NCBI GenBank assembly: GCA_008711295.1
Contig: VUYV01000156.1
Span: 1,562,519 to 1,626,518, forward strand
From: Anarhynchus alexandrinus
Taxonomy: Eukaryota; Chordata; Aves; Charadriiformes; Charadriidae
DNA: 64,000 bases
Reading direction: 5' to 3'
Positions within the stretch are counted from its first letter, which is position 1. Every line of letters starts with the position of its first letter. The notes beneath the pieces were generated by a model that was given only the letters and a program-made list of their open reading frames with translations, made no database searches and was not told the DNA's origin. Below are positions 1-12,463 of the stretch, one piece after another. Position numbers and translations under genes: made by a program.

Positions 1-900
1 TGCGGTTTGGGGAGAACTTGACGTGACCGATTCGCGGAAGGAGAGGCAGGAGGGCGGGAGGGAGGTTTCCCTCTGACGGCAACGGCGACAGGAGCCACCT
101 CTGTGTTTTGGGGGGAAAACCCCCATGTGACAGGGCGAGAGCGGGGCGCCGCAGCCAGCGAGCCGCGGGGGGGGACGGGCTGGCGGGGCAGGGACCGGCA
201 CACAGCATCGCCCCGCTCCCGGCCCGCCCTGCTTTCCCCAGGCTGGTCCGTCGCAAAGCTGTTTCCAATATTGCCATTGAACGCTTAACTGTTACACTGA
301 TGGAATAAATTAGACCGAACCTTTCATCCCGAAATCTTCTCTGTAAGAAAGAGACATCTGAGGGCTCTGGCACGCTGACGGGTATTCCCTTCCCCCGGGG
401 CTGGCAGGGGGGTCACAGATGTCCCCGGCGGACGCCAGCCGGCGCGGGGTGTCAGCGCTCCGGCGCTCCCGCACGTCCCTCACCCGCGGGAAGGGTTATC
501 CCGGCGTGGGCACGGCCCGGCCGCGGGGAGGGATCGCCTTCGGCAGGGGATCGCTAGCACCGCTCTGGCAAGCGCCAGAGCGCTGCGGAACAGCCCACGC
601 GGCGTGGCGACCGGGTCTGCAACACGACGGGAATCAGCCGAATAATTGCTCTGGGCTTCGGCGTGCCCCGGCCACCCCGAGGTGCGGTGTCGGGTGGGAG
701 CTCTGCTCCGCCACGGCCCCGCCGGCGGTGCGGGCCAGCGAGGGCAGCATTGCCGCCGGGATGGGACCGGCTGCATCCCAGACTGGTCTGCGCTGGGACC
801 GGCCTTGCTGGTCCACAACAAGGAGCGGCACTGGTGTCAAAATACGCAGGCGAGCGGCTGTGCCGCTTCGTATTCTACCTTCGTATTCAAAGGTAGATCT
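1..900. other. CpG-rich noncoding stretch
   Basis: GC-rich, CpG-dense DNA, densest at about 1-260 and 420-800, with a short AT pocket at 262-340. Open frames on both strands overlap one another and show no recognisable domain. I see no gene here. It could be the edge of an unmethylated CpG island, which the sequence alone cannot prove. Confidence 0.5.
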
Positions 901-1210
901 GCTGATGCTGGAGCTAATAAAAAAAAAAAAAGTATTCAAATTAGCAATCAGCGCAAACGATTGCTCTTCCATTCCCGTCCCTGTTCTGAAATAGGAGCTC
1001 CAGTCTCTCTGCACATAAACAGCAAACACACACTCAGCATCTGATAGCAAAGAAGGCTCCCGACACCGTGAAAAGAACAGGGAGAAGGTACTGCAGAGTG
1101 GGAGCTGCCATCTGGGCTTGCATCTGCGAGTGTTTGGCGAGGCACATATGGAGGATCCTTTTCTCTGCCTCGTATTTGGCCCTGGAAACTCGGGGATGAT
1201 GGAATGAAGA
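900..1210. other. AT-richer islet with short poly-A run
   Basis: Composition drops to AT-rich between two CpG-rich stretches. A 13-A run occupies 919-931 and is preceded by an overlapping AATAAA. No target-site duplication or coding similarity upstream suggests a retrocopy. No gene is seen. Confidence 0.35.
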
Positions 1211-2980
1211 AGCAGCTCTGCCTGGGGTCTGGCCGCTGTTCGGGACCCACCGTCAGTCCCAAGCCCGCAGAGACTCCTGCGGACCAGCACCGAGGGAGAC
1301 GCAGGTCGGACACCGCGGGGACGTTGGCTGTCGGTACGGCCCCTCCACCGTCGCTGGCAAACGGTGGCGCGCACGACGCTGGTACGTGGCGCGCCATCCC
1401 GCTTCTCGCTGCTCCTGACCGACGCAACGCTGACACCCACACCCTCGCGGGGCAGGATGGATTAGGCGCTTTGCTGTGGCGCATCGGCATCCTCACCTTC
1501 GGGTTCTCTCGAGTCTGTGCTTGGGTTTGCCCATGAAGTGACAACTGACTTCACAGTGACAAAGAAAACAAGATCGCGTCTGACTGGCAAGAACAAGAAT
1601 ATTACAGGAATAAGGAAGCTTGATGCCAATGGCAGGAGGAGCTTGAGCTCTGCAGAAGAAATAAGGGGAGTTCTTCGAAGCAGCCCCCTGCAAGCAGTGA
1701 GGTCTTTTCTGCAGGTCAAGAGCTGGAGCCAAGTTACAGCTGAACGTGCATGTGCTGGTAACAGGGGAGGTCTGTGCAGGAGCCAAATGCGTCTTAAAAC
1801 ATACATAGGAAATAACAATGGCACGAAAATACTTGAGAGTTCTCCTTTCCTTTTCCAAGGATGACATTTTTGGCTCTCTTTGTTAAAGTCACACATAACC
1901 TAAATTCCTCCCTTTTCTCTTACCCCATTCATCCCTAACGAGGTTGGGATCTTGGGTCCTTTTCTACCGTTATTCTCTGGCACTGAAGAGAGACTCTCTT
2001 GAAGTGGAAAAGAACGAAGGACGGTCAAGGGTGCAGCCTCGGCAGCGCGCACAGGAACGCCCGCAGACTCCAGCTGCCCCCAGACTCAGCATCTGCCCTT
2101 CCACCAGGCGGCCGTGGGGCTGACTCAATGAGCGCAAGCTATCGTTGGAATGAATCTCCGCTATCTCCTTTTGCCCCGTCAGCAAGAGGGAGGGGACAGA
2201 AGAGTAGGGACAGCTCTGGAGGGACAGTGGGAGAACATTTTCGGGTTTAACGTACAATACACAGTGGCCATCCAGAGCTCAGGGCTTCCACAAACGCAGA
2301 CGATCGTCCCCTGGCATAGGAAGGCGTGCGCTTGGCTCTCTCTGCCCGAGTTCAGCTCCTGCCGTTTCAGCGCGTGGGTTCTGGCGGCTGCGCTGAGTTC
2401 CCAGCATGAGGGGCCGATTTCCCCAGCCTTCTCCTGCCGAACTCCCAGGGCTTCTGTCTTCTCCTTCCAAACTCCCTCCTCAGCATAAAGGCAGGGAAAC
2501 AGAGAGAAACCCATTACACCCAACCTACAGCAGCCTCAGCATCAAAAAACACTATTCAAAGTGTAAAGCCCTGGGGAGGCAGAAGCCTGAACAGGCGGAG
2601 CAGCAGAAGACTAAGAGGCAGCGGTGGCACAAATCAGAGAGGGGGTTTGAGCCTTTTTGGTGCCGGGCTGAACTGAGAAAGGAACCGGCCCCCGGCCAGG
2701 ACAGCCGCGCGTTCGCTGGGCCGTGCGCCTGGGGAGCAGAGCGCGCCTCGCTCAGCCAAGCAAAACTGCAGCACCTTGACACAGCGCGTACATTCGCGGC
2801 GTTTCGCGAGTCTAATTGAGTGCAGGAGCAGAAATGATGGAGTACAACTGAGGACCTGGAGGCTGGCTGTCCACAAAGGCTTCCTCAGAGCCGGATTGTT
2901 CAGACGGAGGAATGATCTCATGAGCAGATGGGAGAGAGGCTTTGCTCGCTCCGCAGAAATCTGGGCTGGAGCAGACATGA
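1210..2980. other. Mixed noncoding stretch
   Basis: CpG-rich to about 1540, then moderately AT-rich at 1545-2020, then mixed composition. A perfect 7+7 inverted repeat (AAGAGAG, one base, CTCTCTT) lies at 1986-2000. No exon-like frame or repeat family is recognised. Confidence 0.4.
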
Positions 2981-3790
2981 GAAAATGCAGCACAGAAAAC
3001 TATTGTGCTCGAGTGTGAGAATGGAGCCAGCAGCCCACCACGCGAAGGTGGGGGGGTCTGCCCCCCGCTCGCCGGCGGCAGTCAGGGACGCGGTCGGGCA
3101 GCAGAGCCCACGGCCTTCCCCGGTGGCTGCGTTTGGAGGGGGGGTCTCCCCTGGGCGCCGCGTCCCCGCGGGGACCAGCGCTGCAAAGGAGAGCATCGGC
3201 GGTGCCACCTCCTGAGGCGCAGGACACGCGCCGGGGGGGGCTCAGGGGCGCTGCTCTGCCCGACAGACCGGGAAGAGGAGGTTTGTCGACAGCAAAAGTT
3301 GGGGTTTTTTTTTCTTCTTTTAAATAAGGTTAATTATTTATTCATGCACAAAACACAGGTTATTGTTTGCTAAACAAATCTGTGCGCCAGTCTGTGTGCC
3401 TCCCTCCGTCTGTGCCAAACGCCCTGTTTCAAAACAAATCGTGTCTCAGTTAGTTCGTAACTCCGCTCCTGCGCCGGGCTGGGCTCTGCCTCGCGCCCTC
3501 CGAGGGTCACATCCCACCCGAGGGGGCCACGGGCAGCAGCGGAGGAGAGGAGGGGAGAGACCCCTGTCCCGAAGGCGGGGACAAGCGAGGTGCCGCAGCC
3601 GCCACCACCACCCGGGGAGCCGCAGGGGTCAGCAGCCCGCAGCGGCGGGGCGGAAGGGTCCTGCCGGGAGAGCGCCGCCTTTCCAGCGCTGCCCGATCTG
3701 ATCCCTGAAACCATTTCAGAAAGAAATTCGGGAATAGCGGCGTTAGGAGACTCCGCATCTCTGCGGGAGCCCAGGCATAAAACTAAAGCC
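2980..3790. other. CpG-rich stretch with AT pocket
   Basis: CpG-dense at about 3010-3260 and 3460-3710. Between them is a T-run and an AT-rich pocket (about 3300-3440) with a TTAATTATT core. Nothing gene-like is supported. Confidence 0.4.
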
Positions 3791-4270
3791 TCACAGGGTT
3801 TTGTTATCACAACACCACACCGTTAAATGTCCTAAGCAATCTTTTTTTAAGGAAAACAAGTCTTTAGAAACAGAGGTGACCCTAGAAGTGATAAGTGAAG
3901 AGGTGCACCTGAAAGTCTGTTATCAGCTATTTGTGCCTGGCTCTGCCTCAGATTTCTCATTTCGATGTGACGGCGGCTGAAAATTGGATAGATACTGACT
4001 TCACCTCAAACAAGACTTTCTCTTTTTGTCTTCAAGGGCAACTTAAGTGCTTTACCCTCTGAGGTCGCAGAGAATCGCAGGATGCGAGAAAAGGAGCGTT
4101 CTGGAGAGGGAATCGTAGCGCTGCTGTGCGGCGTATTTTGATAATTAAACTGCACAGCAAAGTAAGCACGAGGGAGGCTGGAAGAGCGCAAGTTCCTGGA
4201 GGCTTGCTTGTTCTTAAAATCGGGGGTTGATGAGGTTTCCCTCGCTAACAAAAAGCAGGTTTAATTTCCA
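3790..4270. promoter_or_regulatory. Candidate regulatory element with GATA cores
   Basis: AT-rich islet. It contains GATA or TATC cores at 3804-3808, 3890-3895, 3920-3924, 3987-3990 and 3991-3994, three of them extended to TTATC or GATAAG. A perfect 10-bp palindrome AGGTGCACCT at 3901-3910 overlaps an E-box CACCTG. The enhancer reading is inference from motif clustering; conservation was not tested. Confidence 0.35.
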
Positions 4271-4730
4271 GCACCGGTGACCGGTTCAAAACGACGTTCT
4301 GTCGCCACCGTTGCCTCCAGCCCTGTCCCCGCGGCCGCCGGTGGACACCGGGCGCCCAGGGAGACGCTGGTGCCGGCGGCAAACTCGTGGGGCGGTCCCT
4401 GGCGCCGCTGAGGGCTCGTCTTTGGGAGACACTCGCTGGAAGAGAGGCAAAGGCGAAGCGCAGGGAGTCAGCGGGGTCTCAGCCCCGAGAGCGCACAAAG
4501 GGTGAGGGGGAGACGGGACCGGAGGGACGCTGGGACGAGGGGACACGCTTCTCCTAAAGGGGAGATGCTCTGAGGGACACTCCAGAGGAGAGGCAGGTAG
4601 AGAAGTGGAGAAGCATCTAACGAGGCAAGGGGCTGTTGGAGACAAGATTTACACGAGGGCCGAGACGCTCCGGGGCTGCTGGGTCCCCGAGCGGGGGTTC
4701 AGCTCCCGGGGGAAAACCGCGGAGCTGGTG
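4270..4730. other. GC-rich noncoding stretch
   Basis: CpG-rich DNA between two AT-rich islets. No coding frame, repeat or RNA gene recognised. Confidence 0.4.
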
Positions 4731-5260
4731 CGCTGTGACACACGTTTTCATCAGATTCGTCTCATTTTAGAAACAGTTCTCAATGAGAACAGACAAAGGT
4801 ATGAACGGCCTTCTGACTGCTGCAGCAGAGCTCTGCAACACGGCCGGTTAAAACGTGAAGGTAACCCACGGAAACGGTTTGCCGTACCCCGATGTGTGGC
4901 TGCCGTGTGCCTACTGGTTCCAGCGGGTCCGGCATGTGTCGGAGCGAGTTGCGTGTGAGCAAACGGATCTGTTCACATGTAGTACATCTGCCTGCAGAAA
5001 CGCAGAAATCTGGCAAACCCAACTGCCTTGCCAAGTCAGCCAGACAACAGTAAATCCAGCTGAGCTCTCTGAATTAACAGTTTAATTCTTTAGGAAACAG
5101 TACAATAAATACTTCAGAGAGTTCCTAAACACCAGCATCTTTTACTTTGACTCACATAAGCAATATGATAATTCAGATTAAATCATACAGACACCTAAGC
5201 ACATTTATCTTTCTTACTTCTGCGTTACAAAACCTTTGCACGTGAGCGGTGTTCTCTACC
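4730..5260. promoter_or_regulatory. AT-rich candidate conserved element
   Basis: Carries two palindromic sites: a 7+7 inverted repeat GTTCTCA/TGAGAAC with one central base at 4776-4790, and GAATTAA/TTAATTC separated by four bases at 5071-5088, the latter shaped like a paired homeodomain site. Further homeodomain-like cores occur around 5165-5185. Function is inferred from motif content only. Confidence 0.35.
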
Positions 5261-6290
5261 AGAGCAGCATCCCAAGCCCGCTCACGGGTTTTTTCTCTGA
5301 AGCACTGAGCTTCGACTTTTCCAGGACAGCCTGTCTCCTTATTTTCTGGCAGTTCCTGGAGTTTCCCAGGATCTCCTTGCTGTCGCCACGAGCCTTTCCC
5401 TCCCTGTGTGCTCCTGCCGGAGCTCAGCACTCGCACCCCAGACCCGGGTTCTTGCTCAGCCCCCCCGGGAAAGCTCAGCGCCCTCCGTCCCCGCGGGAAG
5501 GTTCAGTTCGCCCAAGACACCAGGAAAAGCGACAACCACAAATGCCAAATGGAAGTTGAGTCTGACAGAAGAAGACAGAGGGAAAGGGAGTCCCTGGCAG
5601 CAGGCGGAGATGGTACAGCGGCGCGTTCGGCTCAGACTGTTGCATCCCCTGAAGGCGAGTGCAGGCGACAACCTCAGCCGCCCTTAGAGCCTCCCTCACC
5701 CCGGGAGCTGGAGCGCTCTCCCTACATGAAAACACCTTCTATCTTACTCGAATTCTGAGCAGGTTACATCCCACAGAGTTCCCAGCACCCAGTGACAAAG
5801 TAATCTGCCCCAAATTCTTCATTTCCCAGTGTTTTTACTATTAATAAGCACGTTTTATCCTTTCGGGAATGGTGGAGGGAGGGGACGGCCGTCGCACATC
5901 TCTGACAGCGGGTGCCCGGGAGCGCTGCTGCCGGAGAGGCAAGCGGAGGAGCAAGGGGGCTGTAAACAGAGCAGAGACCCCAAACAGCACCGGGACAGAG
6001 AACGCAGCCGGGACGGTGGGAAGACACCTTCGCTTTCCCTCCGTTTCATTTCAGCATCTTTCCAGAGCAAACCTGGTCCTCGTCTATCCTGGTCTCGGAA
6101 ATAAGCGCCGGCAGCTGCTCAGGAGAGGGATGCGGTGCGCGCGTGGGCATCGCCAGCCACGCGGCTGCCGAGAAGGTCCCTTTCCAGAGCCACCCCGAGC
6201 GGGGCTGGCGAGCTGCTGCGGCCAGGAGCGCCCATCAGGTGGTAAACGCAGCAATTGCTTCATCACCTGAGCTGAAGCGTTCGCCCAGGC
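5260..6290. other. Mixed noncoding stretch
   Basis: Mostly GC-rich with a small AT pocket at about 5820-5865. The overlapping short frames on both strands have arginine- and proline-rich composition typical of untranslated GC-rich DNA. No gene or repeat is recognised. Confidence 0.4.
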
Positions 6291-6690
6291 TGCCAGCTCC
6301 CCCTGATTTTTAATATTTCATCAGGGAAATTCTTGTTTCGGGGAGTTCAGCTGCTGCTGGAATGTCGGCATTTCCAAGAGAACACCGACAGAGGCGGGTT
6401 TGATTTGGTGCTGGGGGTAAGGGGGGGCAGACAGGACGGTGCTGCCCAGCCCGCTCCGGCCGCAGGGGAGAGCGGGAGGGAGCGCGCAGGAGCAGCGGCG
6501 CGTGGGGAGGGAGCGGGGCCCCTCGCACAGGGCGAGGGCTGGGCGCCGGTTTTGGGATCCTGAGCCTCCCGCCCGGCTTCCAGACCTGCCTGGCACCTTC
6601 CCAGCTCCCAGCAGAGAGTCCACGGTCACCTCCTCCTCCTCTTTCTCCTTCTCTTCCTCCGCCCTGGGGCAGGAGCAGGGAGACAGCACC
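6290..6690. other. CpG-rich stretch with pyrimidine tract
   Basis: CpG-dense at about 6420-6620, followed by an uninterrupted 32-base pyrimidine tract at 6629-6660 built of CCT and CTT units. No gene seen. Confidence 0.45.
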
Positions 6691-6970
6691 GTGCAGAGAG
6701 GAATAGCCTTTCCCCAGAAACCTGTTTACTTTTCAAACTCAGGTTACCACAGCAACGCGATACAACTATTTAGCTGGAATCTCTTCTCCCCCTTTCTCGG
6801 CTTAAGCTCTATAGTAAGAGTGCAGATTCTGAATCAACACATTTTTTCAGTCAATGTTTTTGTCTGTTTTTTCCTATAAACACACATCAAATACAATGTG
6901 CGAAACTCAGACGTGCTAAGTGGGAAAGCTGAGTTTTATAGGCTCATCCTGTGCTAACGTAAATGGCGAA
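6690..6970. promoter_or_regulatory. AT-rich candidate element containing an RFX X-box
   Basis: AT-rich islet with the 14-bp motif GTTACCACAGCAAC at 6743-6756. This fits the RFX-factor X-box layout, two inverted half-sites (GTTACC and AGCAAC) two bases apart. RFX factors bind such sites in ciliary and neural genes, which is established knowledge; use of this site is inference. Confidence 0.45.
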
Positions 6971-7790
6971 AGCTTCCTGCGGGAGCCGCAGCTGGGGAGC
7001 AGCGCAGCTGCAGATGTGCTCCGCCGCGGGCTCCCGGACCCGTCCTGGGCGGAGGGAGCCCCACCAAAGCAGGGCCCCGAGCAAACCCCAAAAGCCTTGG
7101 GCTGGCCCCAGCGAGGCGCACACCGCCGCTCTTCTGCCTGGATCTGGGGCTGGAACGGGGAACCGGGGCCGGGTCCCGCAGGCAAAGGGAGGGGATCCCA
7201 CCCGGAGCATCCCAGCGCTGCCAGAGGGCCAAAACACCCTGGCAGTCCCGGGGCGCTGGGGGTGACAGGCGTGCGTGGAGCCTGTGGCTGCCCTAGGACA
7301 GACAGACGGACGGACAACTGGACGTGCGCCCAGCACACAGGCCACCGTGCTCAGCAGCAGCCAACACCTCCCGCATCCCGCAGGGAGACCTCGGCTCTCC
7401 GAAAGCCAAACCACCAACAGGGACACGACCTCCCTTACTGCATTACCTGAGCAGGGGACGCAGAAGGGAAAGCACACCACCGCAGGACCTGACCCTGCAG
7501 CACACACCCAAACACCATCTTTTCCATCCCCCGTTCCCCCAGCAAAGTCCCCTCTCCCCAGCAAGCCCTGAGAGTCATCTCCCGACAGCGTCTGAAACGC
7601 CGCCCGTATCCACGGTGCAGAGACGAGCACCGAGCGATACTTCAGGATACTTAAGAAACGTTTCCCAAACACCTCCTGAGCTTGAAAGACTGTCAGCTCA
7701 GCTCCACCACTTCTGCGAGACGGGTTTCAAACCGCACCAAAGCCTCCCTGGTGCCACTTCACTTTATAATGAGTTGTCTGTTTTTTCCTG
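6970..7790. other. GC-rich noncoding stretch
   Basis: GC- and CpG-rich to about 7330, then C-rich mixed DNA. Open frames on both strands (up to 242 codons) overlap and have no family resemblance. No gene supported. Confidence 0.4.
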
Positions 7791-8130
7791 ATACTTCGGT
7801 GGGATTCTTTTTCCTTTAATACCAACAGCTGACACATTACTAGTAAAAGGAAGAGTTCACAGAATAAACTTCAGTGCATTAATTATTGAGGGATATAATC
7901 CAAATTTATTTAATGAATTAATAATAAGTCATAGGGGTATTTTAATAATGAAATACTTCTAGTTGTGTTTCAATAATTACGGCTGGCTCTCATAATTACA
8001 CTGCTGCAGTGAAAATAAAATCAAAATCAATTAGGTGGTAGCAATTCCGTCCCAAGAGTGCCCTGTGCAACTCTATGTAGATCAGGTTTAAAGGGACATA
8101 ATGAAAACCAATGTTGGTTTAAACTTCCAG
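7790..8130. promoter_or_regulatory. Homeodomain-core-dense candidate enhancer
   Basis: Very AT-rich islet. By eye I count about 15-17 TAAT or ATTA cores between 7815 and 8035, several overlapping, for example around 7878-7885, 7911-7925, 7941-7950 and 7973-7979. This exceeds what the AT content alone would give by roughly twofold. Homeodomain binding is the natural reading but is inferred. Confidence 0.45.
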
Positions 8131-9540
8131 CATGCAACTAGTTCTCTGCTTCACCAGCGGGAAGACGTTGGGGCTCCCCTACGTATAGCCGCTTCGGGAG
8201 ATGAGGAGCAGCTCTCCCCAGAAGGATTTGGGAGCAGACTGAGGCCCTACACGGTCTCTCCGTGGCAGAGGCAGACGGCCTTCGCCGTGGCACGGCATTG
8301 GGACGGTTTGAGCCGTGTCCCTGCAGGCGCCCGAGCAGACGGGCTCCATCCTCACCCGCTCCCCTCCGCCTGCACCCGAAGCGCTCGCACCGCGGCAGGA
8401 CGCCCGCCGTGCCAACCCCCCTCTCCCTGTTCCCTCCAACACAGCATAGCTCGATTCTGTCTCATTTTATGCCTTCAGAGGTTGTGGTTGCCACGTTTTT
8501 TCTCTGCAAGCAGGAGGATCATAAGTTTCCTTTTAGAGAAAACCTACAGCTTCTCCCAGCCATCGATTTTGGGAACTGAAGCTGGCCACGCTGCCGGGTC
8601 CATCGCCCTCCGGCTGTGGCGAGTGCCGAGACCCCCCCGGGGCGCTGGAGGGGGAGAGGCAAAGAGAGACCGCGCCGCTCGTTCCCACACCATTTGTGTT
8701 TGTTTAGAGATAACACTCCCGGAGTATTTTTCCAAAAGGGCAGACGAAGTGTTTGTATCTCCTTCCCATCCCGGGGAACCTTTATCCCACCCTCCAGCTC
8801 AGCTGCTCAACTCGGAAAGCAGCTGGGTTTCTTTGACCTTTTTCATCTCAAGAAAGAGTGTTTGGAACTGGAAGGAGCTCCCAATTCAGCTTGTTGAGGC
8901 AAGTTGTCATTTCCAGCAGCTGGGATCCTTCCCAAAGGCTGCTGAGCACCACAGCTGGGCGGGAGGGAGAACGCAGCCTTTCCTTCAGCTGCCCCGGCAG
9001 CCGAGCCCCACAGCCGAACCTCCGTTTCTCCCGGCATCTGGCCACCAGGCTCTGCAGGCAGCTGGGACCCCCGTCCCTCAACCGGGGTAGGTGACACCGT
9101 GTCCCAACGCCACCCTGACGCTCGCCTCCGCGAGCGCAGCCACCTCTCAAGGCACCGAGCGGGTCCCGCTCCCGAGAAGCCCATCTGTGGGGTGGAGGTT
9201 GGGGTCCAACACCAGCATCTCCCCGAGCGCCGCCGGCGATGCGCTAACAGGGAGATGGCGCTGAGCCCCCAAGCAGCACCGCCGCGCTGGGGGACTGCGG
9301 CCAGACAGAGCAAACCGGTGGAGCTGAAAAGGTTACCAGGGAAGAAAGGGCTGGACGTGCTTCTCCTTGCATTTGTTCGGGTTCCTAAGCGGCCGTGCTC
9401 AGGTCAGCCCTTTCTGCCTGATGCTGTTGACTCGTCTCTGCTGCGAGATGAGCGGAGCTCCGCCGTCCCCTCTGCGTCTGCCTTTGCATCAGGCTGAGGA
9501 TGCCCCATCCCATCCCCCTCTCTTTGCGGGGAGAGACCTC
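8130..9540. other. GC-rich stretch with a long unsupported open frame
   Basis: An open frame of 329 codons runs on the plus strand at 8101-9090. Its composition is low-complexity (proline, serine, arginine), it overlaps several open frames on the other strand, and no domain is visible. I treat it as chance. A small AT pocket lies at 8440-8580. Confidence 0.45.
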
Positions 9541-10075
9541 CCTCAGCAACTGCCAGCCTTGTTCACGGCTCGCGCATCTTTAAACACGTACCTGCTAGAC
9601 ATCTGGCTGCTCCCCGCTGAGGGCCTTCGAAGAATACCCCCTTCCCCAAAATACGTTGCAGCCAGGAGTCTCCAGGCTGTGGCTCCCGTGACCCGGAGGT
9701 CTCACACAGAAATAGCCCAGAGGCAGCACAGTAACAGGGGGCTGCCCAAAATAGGACGGGACAGAGATTTTCAGCATCAAAGATTAAGAGCCTTAAAATA
9801 GAAAAGGGAAAATTCAAGTTAAAACATTAGGGCAAAGTAGTCATAAGCAAGAGGTCAATCGGGCAATAGAATAATTTATCTGGAGAGGTGTCGTCACCAG
9901 AGGCCCGAGCACAGATGAGATTTGACACTTGGAGGAGCGGCGAGAGGGGCTCCAGTGCTGGTGTGAAAAACGGGTGCGTGCCTGAGGCCGTCTGCGCGGC
10001 AGCGAGAGGAAAGCGCTGGCGCTGCTGCGGCTCCTCCGCACTGCTCCAGCAGCACCGCAGACTGCACTTACGTCG
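9540..10075. promoter_or_regulatory. Mixed stretch with AT-rich islet
   Basis: The AT-rich part is about 9760-9900 and holds a TCF/LEF-type core ATCAAAG at 9776-9782. Flanking DNA is GC-rich without genes. Regulatory role is only suggested. Confidence 0.25.
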
Positions 10076-10860
10076 GGAAAGTTGCAGATATGGTTTAATT
10101 GAAAAAAAAAATTAATGACATTGATATTTGTGTCCTGTGCAATTTAAGCAGACACCAGTGTTACCTGTGAGTTAATCGCCGCCACGCAGTTGCGCATTCA
10201 GCATGCCAATGCCCATCGCATGCAAAACCACCGCAGCGGAGTACCTTGATGCCACCGTAACGCTGCTGGGGAGCGCTCGCATTTTGGATCATAAATGGAA
10301 TATAATGCGCTGCGCTTTATGGCGGAGATCGTTACTGAGCGAACACCCGTAATTCTGTCCTCCGCGCGGCAGCGTGGGTCACCCTCGCGCCTCGGCTGGG
10401 GCTCGACTGTAATACTGTGAGAAAATGCATAAGAAATCAACCTAAACCAGCTCAAACATGCAGTTTGCTCTACCACAGCTTTTGCAATTATACTCAGAGG
10501 ATGCAAAACATTCACACTGAAGAACTCACACAGTTTTGCAAGCAAAAATAGCGGCTAGTTAAGGAAAAATGAGCTTCAATTTCTGAGTTTGTATTTGTTA
10601 CTTAAAAAACAGTCCCCAGGATTATATTCCGGCACATCAGTTGTTACTTCACCGGGTACTGCTTTAAGCTGCTATTCAAACCGTGTAGACTATCCTCTAA
10701 ATTACCTAGTACTTCTTTGAGCTCCTTAATTAAGACTATGTCCCATAAAAAGATTTGATGCAGGAACACATCACAGGGAAATATTACACAGCTACACATT
10801 CATAAATGCTTATTTCAGCCCACGAACACAGCTGGGAGAGGAAACCCTGAGGTGCGAAGG
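10075..10860. promoter_or_regulatory. Two adjacent AT-rich candidate conserved elements
   Basis: The first part (to about 10345) alternates AT-rich runs with CpG pairs, unusual for decayed neutral DNA. The second (about 10395-10850) is uniformly AT-rich with cores such as TTAATTAAG near 10727. No open frame of note; read as noncoding regulatory DNA by inference. Confidence 0.35.
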
Positions 10861-12460
10861 CTCCTGCCCTGAGCCAAACCCAGAGACGTTCAGCACCTGT
10901 ACTCAGCCCAGAAAACAGGTAAATAACTCTGCATCATTTGCAAATCGTTGCCACGCGCAGGACCCTGTAACTATTCAGAGCGCGCACGACGTTGGTCAAT
11001 GAGCCCTGCCAACAGGGGGGAACCCACAGAAGGAGAGAAAGAGCAACAGTGGCATCCCACCGGTCCCCTCGCCGCGGGACGGGCAGGAGGTGGCCCCAGG
11101 CTGGCAGGTCCCTCATTGCTGCACGGCCAGCCCTCAGCCCTCCTGCCACAAGTGCCGAGGCGGACAGCGGGGACGGAGGAACTCCGCAAAATCATTTCTT
11201 GCCGAAACGCCTCCAGCCGGTCGGAGGCATGCTCTCCGCCACGGGAGACTCACACCAGGTTAGTTTTGCTGCGAGCGCTTTCTGAGATGACATCGGTCGA
11301 GTTGGCTGCCAGGAAAACAGGGTTCTGCCTCCGCAGCCGCCGCCGCCTGTGTCCAGCCACCCTGGTCCCGCAGCCCCTCAGCCCATTTTCTCAGCTCATG
11401 CCGTTTCAGAAGCAGGCGCACACTATTAATGGCGCGGCACGCGGCACTGTAAATCACACGCAGCATTCCCGGTTTTATGTTGCCCTGCAGGTACTGGAGA
11501 GTACAAGCATCTCTGCTGATACCAGGAGAACAATATGCAAAATGCGAGCTGGCTCCCCGGCAGATTCCTGTAAGCAGAGACAGCACAGACCCAGGGCAGA
11601 GCAAGGAAAAGCCCAGAAGGACCGAGCGCAGCCGCCAGCGCCTGGGCTGCCCCGTGGTGCCGGACAACGCGTGGCTCGGTGCATGCTGGCTCTGGTGGCA
11701 TCTCCACCCCACACTGGGTAACCCAGGGGTAGGAAATGGGGGGGTTATGCCTGTTTTCCCACTTGCTCTAGCTCAGCTTCTCCATTCCGTCTTGCCACAA
11801 TTGGTTGTCCTTAAATAGACTGAAGTGCTGTTGAGTAGGTCAATCCATCTCATCACGCCATCCAGCCTGACCTTTCCCGACGCACAGCAGCGCAATTTAT
11901 ACTGCAGATCAGAGCGCCACTGAGCATTGCGCTCGTCCGGTTCCTAACCGGGAGAAAACGAGGAGGGCAAGAGCCCGCAGCAGATTGTTCTAACCACCGA
12001 TTAGCGGGGGGTCCTTGTCACAGACCCAGCGGTGAAGTGCCATCAGCACTCGCAGCTCCATAGGAAAGAAAGAGCACCAGGGCTGCAGGATCCCGCTGTC
12101 CCTCCCTCGCTCCCGTGAGAAGTGACTCCCAGAAGAGGGTGGTGAGAGTCCTCCAGGCTCTGGCACACGGTGCTGAGGGTCCCACTCAGCCCTTCTGCTC
12201 CTGCAGCAGAAGCACCGGCCACCGGTGGGAGCTCCCACCACCGCGGGGGTCAGGGCACAAGGGAAACGGGGCACAGCCCTGAGCTCGCGGCGTATCGATG
12301 ACCCCCAGCTCCCCCCAAACTCACATACGCCGTTCAAACCCGGCTGGCAGAACATGGGCAGGGGAAGCTCCCTCTCATCATTTTTTCTAAGTGACACATG
12401 GGACAACACCGCTCCTCAAAATACGAATTGCGTCTCTGTGAGCGCAGTCTCTGCACGAGA
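10860..12460. other. Mixed GC-rich noncoding stretch
   Basis: A 257-codon plus-strand frame at 10948-11721 overlaps minus-strand frames and shows no domain. An AT-richer interval lies at about 11430-11560. No gene supported. Confidence 0.4.
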
Positions 12461-12463
12461 AGC

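Noticed and set aside
919..931. Retrocopy tail with AATAAA
   Set aside because: The A run is short and no processed gene or target-site duplication is visible upstream.
8101..9090. 329-codon open frame on the plus strand
   Set aside because: Low-complexity composition, overlapping frames on the other strand, no domain and no splice or promoter signals that fit.
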